Source: Bacteroidales bacterium 45-6 (lineage in GTDB: Bacteria; Bacteroidota; Bacteroidia; Bacteroidales; Dysgonomonadaceae). Taken from it: a stretch of DNA of 13,455 nucleotides. Both the position numbers and the translations under genes were made by a program. A model generated the notes under the pieces. That model was not told the DNA's origin and did no database searches. It saw only the letters and a list, made by a program, of their open reading frames with translations. The DNA lies in assembly GCA_001897035.1 (NCBI GenBank), contig MKRS01000222.1, forward strand, positions 1-13,455, given 5' to 3'. Positions 1 to 7,228 of the stretch are shown one piece after another. Numbering within the stretch: position 1 is the stretch's first letter; every line of letters starts with the position of its first letter.

Positions 1-92
1 CAAGCAGGTACAGAGTATTTACGCACTTTCTGCCGTCACCGGCTCTTCCGCGTTTTTATCAGCCATGCTGGATGCCCCCTGGGGGTGGTTGT

Positions 93-122
93 CAGAGAAT
101 CGTACGCGCGTAAGATTCTCTG
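93..122. repeat. Inverted repeat, 9-bp arms
   Basis: CAGAGAATC (93-101) and GATTCTCTG (114-122) are perfect reverse complements. The 12 bases between them include the palindrome TACGCGCGTA (103-112), so the stem can nearly continue to its centre. No T-run follows immediately on either strand, so it is not a typical terminator. It could be an RNA hairpin or a protein-binding site. Confidence 0.6.
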
Positions 123-354
123 GCAAGGGTAAAATTCAGCAAAAGAATAATAAAAAATATTTTATAGGCGGCGCCGCCGTGCAGTTTTCCCTGATCTGGT
201 GGCATCAGTTCAGCGACTATGCCTTTGGTATTGCCCATAGCAGGACCAGTTGCTAAATGCAGGGAAGTATCGTTGTGGTTAACATAGGATCTGTGGGTTC
301 TGCAGAGCGGTTTATACAGGGTTTGAAATGCAGCCGGTGGATATGTTTCCGTGG

Positions 355-377
355 ACACAGCACGTTGAGTGCTGTGT
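355..377. repeat. Perfect 9-bp hairpin
   Basis: ACACAGCAC (355-363) and GTGCTGTGT (369-377) pair perfectly around the 5-base loop GTTGA. There is no adjacent T-run, so it is probably an internal stem of a transcript that ends at the terminator about 50 bases downstream. Confidence 0.6.
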
Positions 378-423
378 GTTGCTCGTGAGAACACAGTGAT
401 TTAAAGCCACATTTACCTAAATC

Positions 424-452
424 AAAAGCCCATCCTTTGTTAGAGGGCTTTT
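424..452 (+). terminator. Rho-independent terminator
   Basis: AAAAGCCC (424-431) pairs perfectly with GGGCTTTT (445-452) around a 13-base loop, and a T-run overlaps the 3' arm on the plus strand. The A-rich 5' arm gives a T-run on the minus strand too, so it could act in both directions. It would end whatever is transcribed from the left on the plus strand. No protein gene is evident there. Confidence 0.65.
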
Positions 453-455
453 TGT

Positions 456-929
456 TCGTAATAAGATGTTTTAGCAAACATAACAATTCAATCAAATATC
501 TGGTTTTAGTTTGGATTTCCTATTTCCATGGAGGATATTGGAATTATTTGACGAAATATGATGTTATGAGATGTGGAACTGATGATTCAAGGGATTTAGC
601 TGGAAGATATCAGACCAATACTAATTATTTGGTAATAGATAATAATTATAACAATTGTGATGTGATAAGTATGGGCATACAATTCAGCAAACTCTCTGAT
701 CTTTCATTCAAAAAAGGCTTATTATACACATTTGAAGTTTAGAGTATTTTAACGTTGAGGAGGTGTCTCCCTATATTAAAGAACTATGACTCAGGTTCGC
801 ATGATCCTTACTGGTATGAATCTTTTGTTGGTCTCAAATATGTTTTGAAAATGCTCGATACAGATTCTGGTATTGAAGCAGTCGCTTTTCAATCCCAAAT
901 GATTAGAAAATGTTTCGCAGGAAACGGAA
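456..929. pseudogene. AT-rich stretch with broken coding-like fragments
   Basis: This stretch is visibly richer in A and T than the receptor gene beside it. Two plus-strand frames look partly protein-like. One ends at 742 and includes TDDSRDLAGRYQ. The other, read from about 788, includes SHDPYWYESFVGLKYVLKML. Neither has a credible start, and the second runs on into the downstream terminator hairpin and then antisense to the receptor gene, so it cannot be intact. The second fragment reminds me of the N-terminal region of some nuclease/NTPase proteins of accessory islands (DUF4297-like), but that is recall, not a search result. Best read as a decayed accessory gene, or as noncoding DNA. Confidence 0.25.
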
Positions 930-978
930 AACCCCGAAGAGATGGCATCGATACTTTCTATGCTATCCCTTCGGGGTT
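930..978 (-). terminator. Terminator of the TonB receptor operon
   Basis: AACCCCGAAG (930-939) and CTTCGGGGTT (969-978) are perfect 10-base arms. Inside them GATGGCAT (941-948) pairs with ATGCTATC (960-967), with one G-T type pair, so the hairpin extends inward. On the minus strand it is followed by a short T-rich run (TTTTCCGTTT), and it lies about 60 bases past the receptor's stop codon. That placement supports a terminator for the minus-strand operon. Confidence 0.7.
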
Positions 979-1040
979 CGTTATCCGTAGTTTGTCCAAC
1001 TCCTACAATCGTGTCATCCGATCATTGGCACATTGCCTGG

Positions 1041-3452
1041 TTAAAGATCTACCGGAATTTGGAGTTTGATGCCGAAGCTTCTTCCCATGTTGAACACGCC
1101 CTGGCGGCCAGTTACCTGATTCACATCGGCATATCTGAGCCGGCTCAAATGATTTTGATAAGCCTTATCCGTAAGGTTGTCGGCAGTCAGAACCAGTGTG
1201 GCAACCCGGCGTCCGCTTTTCATGAAATCGGTTCCGAAGGCCATGTTCAGCAGGGTGTAGGCGGGTGTCGCAGTTTCTGTGCCGTAAGCCGAATAGATGT
1301 GATCTTGCTTCAAATAGGTTTCGAGGCCAAATGAGAGGTAAGTGTTGTTCAAGCATTTCCCGTGACGGATCAAGTCGTAACGCAAGTCAGATGTGAAACG
1401 CGGGGCTGGAGTCATTGGCAAGTATTTCGTGGAATCGGGCTGATTCAACTGTGTTGAACTCACATACGAGAAGGCGTTCTCGAAGTGAAGGCGTTCCACG
1501 GGATGAATGTCCACGCTAATTTCTCCTCCCACAATCCGGGCATCTCCCGAAGCGTATTCGTAAGTCATTTTACCATCGGTCATGATGTCGTTGCCTTGTG
1601 CATCGGTGAGCTTGTGGGCAAAGATGTAGTTGTTGATGCGGTTTGCAAACAGCGACACGGTTCCCGAAATGATCTTGGAGGAATAGCTCAATCCCCAGTC
1701 GGCCTGCCAACTGTTTTCGGATTTCAAGCTGGTGTTTCCTATTTCGTAACGCAGAGTTCCTTCGTGCGCACCATTAGAAGCCAACTCGCTCATGTTGGGT
1801 GCCCGGAATCCTTTCGAGAAATTCAACTTCATGTCCCAAGCATTCGACAACTGGTAAGTGGCCCCGATGCTTCCGCTGACACCGTAGAAGTTGCGTTTAA
1901 ACTCCTTGAACCTTTCCGTAGGCTGGTTCGATCCGCTTTCTTCATCCACAGCCGTGAGCCCGAAGCCGTGGTCGCGACGCGAGTCTGCACGCAAGCCTCC
2001 GCTCACATTCAGCTTGCCTATTTGGCGGCTTGCCATAACGAATGCACCGCCGTCAAAAAGGTTGTATTCGGGAATCAGGAATTCCGATCCTTTGTTGAGC
2101 GAACGTTGGTACATCCCGTTGACTCCTGCCACCAATTTGTATCCGTTGATTTCGGGGAACGTGTATCGGAAGTCGTAGTTGACGGTATGCAATTGGAAAT
2201 ACAATCCGTACTCATCGGGTGCCACGACGTCTTCATATTCTTGGCGGCGATTCTGCTGATAGCCCACGATGGCTTTCAGGTTGCCTTTTCCGATGAGGAA
2301 GTTGTTGTCGGACACCACCTTGTAATGGTAAATTTGTTGGTAAGGCATCTGGTGCTTGTAGGATTTGAAGTCGCTGTTGGTGGCGATGGCTTCGCTTTCC
2401 ACTCCATCCACTGCCACGGGTTTCAGAAATTTGCCGGTGGCTTCGTCCCTGGCTCCTTCCACGATGCCGGGAGTGAGGTGGTAGTAGCTAAAATCCAAGT
2501 GCGAATATCCCCAGTTGCGGTTGAGTCCAAGCAAGCCGCTGAGGGCATGTTCCTGATAGCCGGAATTATAGACATAGCCGTCATATTTGTTCTTGTAAGC
2601 GTGGGCGTATTTGTCGCTGTAACGGATGTTCCACACAAAATTGTCTTTGTTTCCGGCATTGTTTACTGAATAATGGATCAAACCGTTGTTTGTCTGGTAT
2701 TCGGAAAAAATATTGCTTTGGATCTTGCCTTCAGGTAGAATGGGCTCGGGCAGGAAATTAATCACCCCTGCCAATCCGTCGGAGCCGTACATCAAACTGG
2801 CCGGGCCTTTCAGAATTTCGACTGCGTTCACCGATTGGTCGTCGATCTCGATGCCGTGTTCGTCGCCCCATTGTTGTCCTTCCTGGCGGATGCCGTTGTT
2901 GACCACCACCACACGGTTGTAGCCCAGACCACGGATCACCGGCTTCGAGATGCCTGCCCCGGTAGTGATTTGCGCCATTCCCGGCTGCTTGGAGATGGCA
3001 TCGATGATGTTGGTCGATGATTGCTGAAGCAAGTCTTTAGCCGAAACGAAGGTCATTGCCGTGGGAGTTTGCTTCAGCAGCGAGCTACCTGTGTAGCCGC
3101 TCACCACCACTTCCCCGATTTTGGCATTCGACTCTTCTAACTTGAATTCGGCTTTTCTCTGCGATTTCAAATCGATGGCCTGCACGATGGATTCGTGGCC
3201 GATGTAGGTTATCTGGATGGTGGTTTTGATGCCTGGTAAATTGTCGATGCGGAAATTTCCCGCCGCATCTGTCGTTGCACCCCTTTTCAGGTCGGGCAGA
3301 TAGATGTTCACGCCGATTAAGGCTTCGCCGCTCTTGGCGTCGGTTACTTTGCCTTGCAAGCTTTCGTTGCTGGGCAGTGAGTTTGTATTGATGGTTGCCG
3401 ATGCCGTCCCCAAAGAAAAGGCAATGAGCATGAGGATATATATGAATTTCAT
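1041..3452 (-). CDS. TonB-dependent outer-membrane receptor
   Basis: An 803-aa receptor for energised uptake across the outer membrane, driven by TonB/ExbB/ExbD. Residues 1-19 look like a signal peptide. Residues 32-100 match the carboxypeptidase-D regulatory-like domain common in Bacteroidota receptors (LQGKVTDAKSGEALIGVNIY). Residues 115-235 are the plug, with VVVSGY, KPVIRGLGYNRV and VEILKGPASLMYG. The rest is beta-barrel up to the C-terminal strand ending IPVDL. The plug carries GQQWGDEHGIEID (192-204), which I associate with a receptor class thought to import metals or metal complexes; the substrate is inferred, not shown. There is no SusD-like partner, which argues against glycan uptake. 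It follows a small His/Cys-rich membrane protein gene on the same strand by 146 bp and is followed by a strong terminator. Length and domain order look complete. Confidence 0.93.
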   Translation of the reverse strand: MKFIYILMLIAFSLGTASATINTNSLPSNESLQGKVTDAKSGEALIGVNIYLPDLKRGATTDAAGNFRIDNLPGIKTTIQITYIGHESIVQAIDLKSQRKAEFKLEESNAKIGEVVVSGYTGSSLLKQTPTAMTFVSAKDLLQQSSTNIIDAISKQPGMAQITTGAGISKPVIRGLGYNRVVVVNNGIRQEGQQWGDEHGIEIDDQSVNAVEILKGPASLMYGSDGLAGVINFLPEPILPEGKIQSNIFSEYQTNNGLIHYSVNNAGNKDNFVWNIRYSDKYAHAYKNKYDGYVYNSGYQEHALSGLLGLNRNWGYSHLDFSYYHLTPGIVEGARDEATGKFLKPVAVDGVESEAIATNSDFKSYKHQMPYQQIYHYKVVSDNNFLIGKGNLKAIVGYQQNRRQEYEDVVAPDEYGLYFQLHTVNYDFRYTFPEINGYKLVAGVNGMYQRSLNKGSEFLIPEYNLFDGGAFVMASRQIGKLNVSGGLRADSRRDHGFGLTAVDEESGSNQPTERFKEFKRNFYGVSGSIGATYQLSNAWDMKLNFSKGFRAPNMSELASNGAHEGTLRYEIGNTSLKSENSWQADWGLSYSSKIISGTVSLFANRINNYIFAHKLTDAQGNDIMTDGKMTYEYASGDARIVGGEISVDIHPVERLHFENAFSYVSSTQLNQPDSTKYLPMTPAPRFTSDLRYDLIRHGKCLNNTYLSFGLETYLKQDHIYSAYGTETATPAYTLLNMAFGTDFMKSGRRVATLVLTADNLTDKAYQNHLSRLRYADVNQVTGRQGVFNMGRSFGIKLQIPVDL

Positions 3453-3598
3453 ACGATTATTTTTTTTTATTAGAATGCTATGGAAAGTTAGCTATTAGCT
3501 ATTAGCTGATAGTCACGAAAGATCCCGGATATTGGTCTGCCGCCTACCAAATTCATATAGAGGCTTGCAAACATCCTTCGCTCAGCGATGGCTATAAG
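3453..3598 (-). other. Gap between the metal-linked gene and receptor, with short tandem repeat
   Basis: This 146-bp spacer holds three tandem near-identical heptamers (TTAGCTA, TTAGCTA, TTAGCTG) at 3488-3508. They contain stop codons and are probably simple spacer sequence. I see no clear promoter or terminator, so co-transcription of the flanking genes is plausible. Confidence 0.5.
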
Positions 3599-3940
3599 TT
3601 ACGATAGAAAAGAAAGAATGGATGAATGTGCGGGAGGCGCACGGGGAGTGATGTGCGTTACTGCAAGGCTTATGAAGATAACTTTCTCTACGGATTGTAT
3701 TTCGGATATGACTCGTCTATAGACTACTGTCGCTGATGCGAAAACAACCTGCGAGGAGACATCGAATGTAAATTGGCAGATTGTACAATTGTCGTGCGAT
3801 TTTGAATCCTGTTTGTCCGAGTGGACAAGGTCTTCACAATGGTTGTGGTCGAAAAGAAGCAAGTGCACGGGCTTCGTCAGGATAATTCCGACAAAGACAG
3901 CCAACAGGAGTTTTGCTGAGATTTGCTTCCAGTGATTCAT
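3599..3940 (-). CDS. Small His/Cys-rich membrane protein, probable metal binding
   Basis: A 113-aa protein. Residues 8-22 form a hydrophobic segment (signal anchor or signal peptide). A His/Cys cluster follows at 32-55: H32, H34, C35, H40, H49, C52 and C55, including FDHNHCED and HDNCTICQF. Near the C-terminus is PRAPP (99-103). Small proteins with an HxxC..C cluster and a C-terminal R-x-P-P element (DUF2946-like in Proteobacteria) commonly sit beside TonB receptors for metals. I infer a periplasm-facing metal sensor, buffer or uptake accessory; copper or zinc is likely but not shown. It is first in the operon, has its own promoter about 25 bases upstream, and precedes the receptor gene. The start ATG fits the hydrophobic N-terminus. 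Confidence 0.75.
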   Translation of the reverse strand: MNHWKQISAKLLLAVFVGIILTKPVHLLLFDHNHCEDLVHSDKQDSKSHDNCTICQFTFDVSSQVVFASATVVYRRVISEIQSVEKVIFISLAVTHITPRAPPAHSSILSFLS

Positions 3941-3964
3941 TGTAATCTAAAACAATTGATGGGA

Positions 3965-3972
3965 CAAAGGTA
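3965..3972 (-). promoter_or_regulatory. Bacteroidota-type -7 promoter element
   Basis: Read on the minus strand this is TACCTTTG, an exact match to the Bacteroidota -7 consensus TAnnTTTG. It lies 25 bases before the start codon of the small His/Cys-rich gene. No clear TTTG element is seen about 19 bases further upstream, so the call rests on the -7 box and its position. It probably drives both the small gene and the receptor. Confidence 0.55.
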
Positions 3973-4128
3973 AACCAATTTTCTTTCATAATTTGGACGA
4001 TAGGAGCCAATGCAGAAGGATGAGCGATAAATTTAATTTATACAGACTCACTTTTATTCGGTTAATTAACTGATATATAGATTAAAATAAATTTTGGGTA
4101 AATCTCCAAAAAGACGCCTTTAGATTGG

Positions 4129-4156
4129 TTTGTTTGCAATGTTTTTATTTATTTTG
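4129..4156 (+). promoter_or_regulatory. Possible promoter of the barrel/HhH operon
   Basis: TTTG at 4129-4132 is followed after 17 bases by TATTTTG (4150-4156). This resembles the Bacteroidota TTTG / TAnnTTTG pair but is one base short in the -7 box and slightly tight in spacing. It sits about 40 bases before the ATG at 4195, in the AT-rich divergent spacer 3941-4194. That spacer also holds the 10-bp palindrome GTTAATTAAC (4061-4070). Confidence 0.35.
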
Positions 4157-4194
4157 CAGTTGACGTATTTGTTAAACAAAAAATCTCTTAGCTG

Positions 4195-5010
4195 ATGAGA
4201 CTATTATCGTTTAGAATACGCCTGTTCCTCTTAACATTTCTTTATGGAATTAACGCTTCAGCTATCGATTTTGTCACCGAACACACCATTCGTGACCTCT
4301 CATTGGGAAGCATAACTATTGGCACAGGCTCACCGCTTTCCCTTGCAGGGCAAGGGGATTCGCCCAATCAACTGTTGGTCGGTTATCGGAACAAGTTTTC
4401 GATGCAGGAACTTGCCGTGGCTTCTTTTGCAGGAGTTTATCGCTCCTCTTGGATGACCAATGCGGTGAGCATATCTTCAGCTGGTTACGAAGATTATAGG
4501 CAAATAATGGTCGGGCTACATGCCCAAAAAAGGCTGTCCCCGCAGATCTCGTTCGGATTGACCTTGCAGTCGCTTTCCGTGTCGGCGATCACATTGGAGA
4601 AAAGCATCTGGGAGATATATCCTCGCCTTGGGATCGAATACAAGCCAAGCGAGAGTTTGACACTTGGCGTAAATATTCACAATCCCGTTCGCCTTGGATC
4701 GGCTGACCGCGAGCGGCTTGCAACCCATTTCCGGGCCACGGCGGGAGCATCTTGCCGTATTTCCGAGCAAGTGCTCGTGGCCTCCGAATACGAATGGGTG
4801 GATTCGGAGAAGGCACTTTTCCGTTTGGGGATCGAGTTTGCCTTACTTCCCGAACTGAAAGTGAGGGCAGGATTGGAAAGTCATCCTTTTTCTCCCACCT
4901 TCGGATTAGGTTACAGCTACAAGCAGTGGATCGTGGATGTGGCATCCGAACGCCACAGCGACCTCGGCACTTCGCTGTCCATCGGATTGTGTTACCTCTT
5001 TCAAAAATAA
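4195..5010 (+). CDS. Predicted outer-membrane beta-barrel protein
   Basis: A 271-aa protein I cannot name precisely. Residues 1-23 are a signal peptide (basic start, then FLLTFLYGINASA). The remainder shows alternating short strands with aromatic ends and Gly/Ser turns, including SFGLTLQSLSVSAITLE, LRAG-like KVRAGLES, FGLGYSYKQWIVDVA and a final strand LSIGLCYLFQK. That pattern resembles the PorV/PorQ-like (UPF0164-type) barrels of Bacteroidota. It would sit in the outer membrane. It starts an apparent two-gene operon, with its stop only 4 bases before the next ATG, which suggests the two proteins work together or are needed in similar amounts. No T9SS sorting domain is evident. Not a known PorV by any motif I can point to. 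Confidence 0.7.
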   Translation: MRLLSFRIRLFLLTFLYGINASAIDFVTEHTIRDLSLGSITIGTGSPLSLAGQGDSPNQLLVGYRNKFSMQELAVASFAGVYRSSWMTNAVSISSAGYEDYRQIMVGLHAQKRLSPQISFGLTLQSLSVSAITLEKSIWEIYPRLGIEYKPSESLTLGVNIHNPVRLGSADRERLATHFRATAGASCRISEQVLVASEYEWVDSEKALFRLGIEFALLPELKVRAGLESHPFSPTFGLGYSYKQWIVDVASERHSDLGTSLSIGLCYLFQK

Positions 5011-5014
5011 GGCT

Positions 5015-7066
5015 ATGAGACGACTTTTACACACCATTTCCACGATGCTGTGCCTGCTGTGCTGCTCCAACGTCCTACATGCGCAGGCCAACGACTGGCG
5101 CGATTATCTGCAACAATTGACCGAAGAGGGAACAAGTTCGGACCAGATCGAGACGCTTTTTGAGGAATTGACCGATATGGAGGCTAATCCGCTTAACTTG
5201 AATGATGTAAGGATGGATGATTTGAGGCGGATTCCCTTTCTATCCGAAGATCAGAGGCAGTCGATGTGTGACTTTTTGGAAAAGAACAGGCCGGTTTATT
5301 CGGTGTACGAGTTGCGCAACGTCCCTTTGCTTGATGCCTCTACCGTTCAGATGATGCTGCCCCTGTTCATTTCCGGAGAATACAGTCCGAAGAAAGAGCC
5401 ATCGACTATCGGGAACATTCTCCGCAATGGGAGAAATGAATTGCAAATAAGATTCGACAAAGTTTTTCCCCAGAGAGCGGGCTACAAGGACGTTGACGCA
5501 AGCATTCTGGAGCATTATCCTAACCGGGTTTACAAAGGAGAGGACTTTTACAACTCTGTCAAATACGCCTACACTGCCGGAAAGAGGTTTCAGGCTGGGA
5601 TAGTTGCCGAAAAAGATGCCGGAGAGCCGATGTTCAATGGAGAACACAAGGGGTACGACCACTACGGTGCGTATGTTGCAGTGAAAGATGTGGGAAACTT
5701 GAAGTCGCTTGTCCTGGGAGACTTCCGGCTTAGTTTTGGGCAGGGATTAGTATTGAACAACAACTTCTCCTTGGGCAAGACATCCGCCACAACCACCATC
5801 ACAAAGAGGACAGCCCTACCCACAAGGCATTCTTCGACTGCCGAATCGGACTTTTTCCGAGGAATTGCCGCCGCATACGCCTTGGACGACTTCACCCTCA
5901 CGGCATTCTATTCCTGCAACAAGATAGACGGCAATCTTTCGGGAGATACCCTGATAACCTCCTTCAAGACCGACGGCTACCACCGCACGCAATTGGAACG
6001 CTCGAAGGCAGGAAATGTGCTGGAACAAGTGGCGGGAGCCAACCTCCAATTTCAGAGAGACCGTTTCCTGCTTGGGGCAAGCATGCTTTATTATCAATAC
6101 GACAAACCATACCAGCCGAACTTTCAGGAATACAACCGTTTTTATTTCCGGGGAAAAAGCAATCTGAACAGCAGCATCGATTATTCATACCGTTTTAGTC
6201 GTTTTTCCTTTTCCGGGGAATGCGCGATGAGCCAAAACGGATCGATGGCCACCCTCAATGCGGTGAACTTCTACCCCAAACAAGGGGTTTCGCTCTCATT
6301 GCTGCAACGCCAGTACAGCCGCTCCTACCAAGCGGGATATGCCAACGCTTTTTCGGATGGATCGAGTGTGCAGAACGAATCGGGATGGTATCTCGGATCG
6401 CAATTTTCCCCTTTCGCCAAATTACGGATAGCGATGTACGCCGATGTCGCTTCCTTTCCGTGGCTGAAATACACCCTCAATGCACCTTCACATTCGTTCG
6501 ATTATTTTGTGCAAGGTCTCTATCGTTATAACTCCAGCTTCCATCTCGATCTGCGTTATCGATTCCACGAAAGGGAGACCAACGCAAAATATCCCGACGA
6601 CAAAACTACCTCCGTCATTCCCTACCGCCAGCACAAGGTGCTGCTACAAGCATTCAAAGCACTTTCCGAAACCCTCACCCTGCGCACTATCCTCGATTGG
6701 AATAGCTATCGAGTGGAGCATTTCTCGATGGAGCAAGGTTGGATGATATCTCAGTTGGTTTCATGGGAAAGTCATAGGAAATGGCAGTCGGATCTGTCTG
6801 CTGGATACTTCGACGCCGATTCTTACTCAGTGAGAGTGTATTCGAGGGAACAAAACATTGTCAATAGCTTCTACATGCCCTCTTTTTATGGGAAGGGGAT
6901 GAGGCTTGCCGTTTCGGGGAAATGCGATATTCTCCGCAATCTCTCCCTGGCTATCAAGGCCGGTCTGATAAAATACTTCGACAGGAGCACCATTGGCTCT
7001 GACCTCGAAGAAATTGATGCCAGCCACCGGATAGACGTGATGACCTATTTGAGGTGGAGATTCTGA
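5015..7066 (+). CDS. Helix-hairpin-helix and beta-barrel envelope protein
   Basis: A 683-aa protein. The frame is open from 4937, but I choose the ATG at 5015. It gives a clean signal peptide (MRRLLHTISTMLCLLCC...LHAQ, residues 1-24) and lies 4 bases after the previous stop. Residues 57-120 hold two helix-hairpin-helix type repeats (NPLNLNDVRMDDLRRIPFL, then SVYELRNVPLLDAS), of the ComEA/COG1555 style. From about 130 to the end the sequence is rich in aromatic, alternating strands (for example FRLSFGQGLVLNN, DYSYRFSRFSFSG, LDLRYRF) and ends in YLRWRF, typical of an outer-membrane barrel C-terminus. Such HhH-plus-barrel proteins recur in Bacteroidota as hypothetical proteins. HhH usually binds DNA without sequence specificity, so a DNA-contacting envelope role is possible, but the HhH could equally mediate protein contact. 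Confidence 0.75.
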   Translation: MRRLLHTISTMLCLLCCSNVLHAQANDWRDYLQQLTEEGTSSDQIETLFEELTDMEANPLNLNDVRMDDLRRIPFLSEDQRQSMCDFLEKNRPVYSVYELRNVPLLDASTVQMMLPLFISGEYSPKKEPSTIGNILRNGRNELQIRFDKVFPQRAGYKDVDASILEHYPNRVYKGEDFYNSVKYAYTAGKRFQAGIVAEKDAGEPMFNGEHKGYDHYGAYVAVKDVGNLKSLVLGDFRLSFGQGLVLNNNFSLGKTSATTTITKRTALPTRHSSTAESDFFRGIAAAYALDDFTLTAFYSCNKIDGNLSGDTLITSFKTDGYHRTQLERSKAGNVLEQVAGANLQFQRDRFLLGASMLYYQYDKPYQPNFQEYNRFYFRGKSNLNSSIDYSYRFSRFSFSGECAMSQNGSMATLNAVNFYPKQGVSLSLLQRQYSRSYQAGYANAFSDGSSVQNESGWYLGSQFSPFAKLRIAMYADVASFPWLKYTLNAPSHSFDYFVQGLYRYNSSFHLDLRYRFHERETNAKYPDDKTTSVIPYRQHKVLLQAFKALSETLTLRTILDWNSYRVEHFSMEQGWMISQLVSWESHRKWQSDLSAGYFDADSYSVRVYSREQNIVNSFYMPSFYGKGMRLAVSGKCDILRNLSLAIKAGLIKYFDRSTIGSDLEEIDASHRIDVMTYLRWRF

Positions 7067-7192
7067 GGTGTTCCCCTCCAAAAGATTGAATAACTGAAAA
7101 GAACATACCCTATTTAAGCTTTATTGTGAATGTTTTAGGCGAGTATCGGTCGCTCATTTTCTATTGGACTCGAAGCATAGCTTTCTTTTTGC

Positions 7193-7200
7193 TAATTTTG
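7193..7200 (+). promoter_or_regulatory. Bacteroidota-type -7 box before the recombinase
   Basis: TAATTTTG matches TAnnTTTG exactly and lies 28 bases before the recombinase ATG at 7229. There is no TTTG at the usual distance upstream. The 162-bp gap from 7067 contains no clear terminator for the preceding operon. Confidence 0.45.
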
Positions 7201-7228
7201 ATTTTTAATTTGATGTCCTATATTACGA

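Larger units (their letters stand above)
1..423. other. Structured region without a convincing gene
   Basis: No reading frame here looks like a recognisable protein. An open frame at 2-256 (plus) and another at 92-394 (minus) overlap, have no family resemblance I can name, and cross strong hairpins. What can be seen is structure: a 9-bp inverted repeat at 93-122, a perfect 12-bp GC palindrome GGCGGCGCCGCC at 167-178, and a perfect 9-bp hairpin ACACAGCAC/GTGCTGTGT at 355-377, followed by a terminator at 424-452. This combination would fit a non-coding RNA transcribed on the plus strand. I cannot match it to tmRNA, RNase P RNA or SRP RNA by their signature segments. It could also be the end of an upstream transcription unit whose gene lies outside the window. 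Confidence 0.35.

Noticed and set aside
92..394. A 100-codon minus-strand frame and an overlapping plus-strand frame from 2 to 256
   Set aside because: They overlap on opposite strands and cross strong hairpins. Neither resembles a known family, so coding is not supported.
1485..2669. A 394-codon open frame on the plus strand
   Set aside because: It lies wholly antisense to the TonB receptor gene, has no domain or signal, and is explained by the codon bias of that gene.
3488..3508. Tandem TTAGCTA heptamers as a regulatory array
   Set aside because: Only three copies in a spacer, one of them imperfect. No dyad symmetry or promoter is attached.
4937..5014. Upstream start for the HhH/barrel gene
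   Set aside because: It would overlap the preceding gene by 74 bases and put 26 non-signal residues before a clean signal peptide that begins at 5015.
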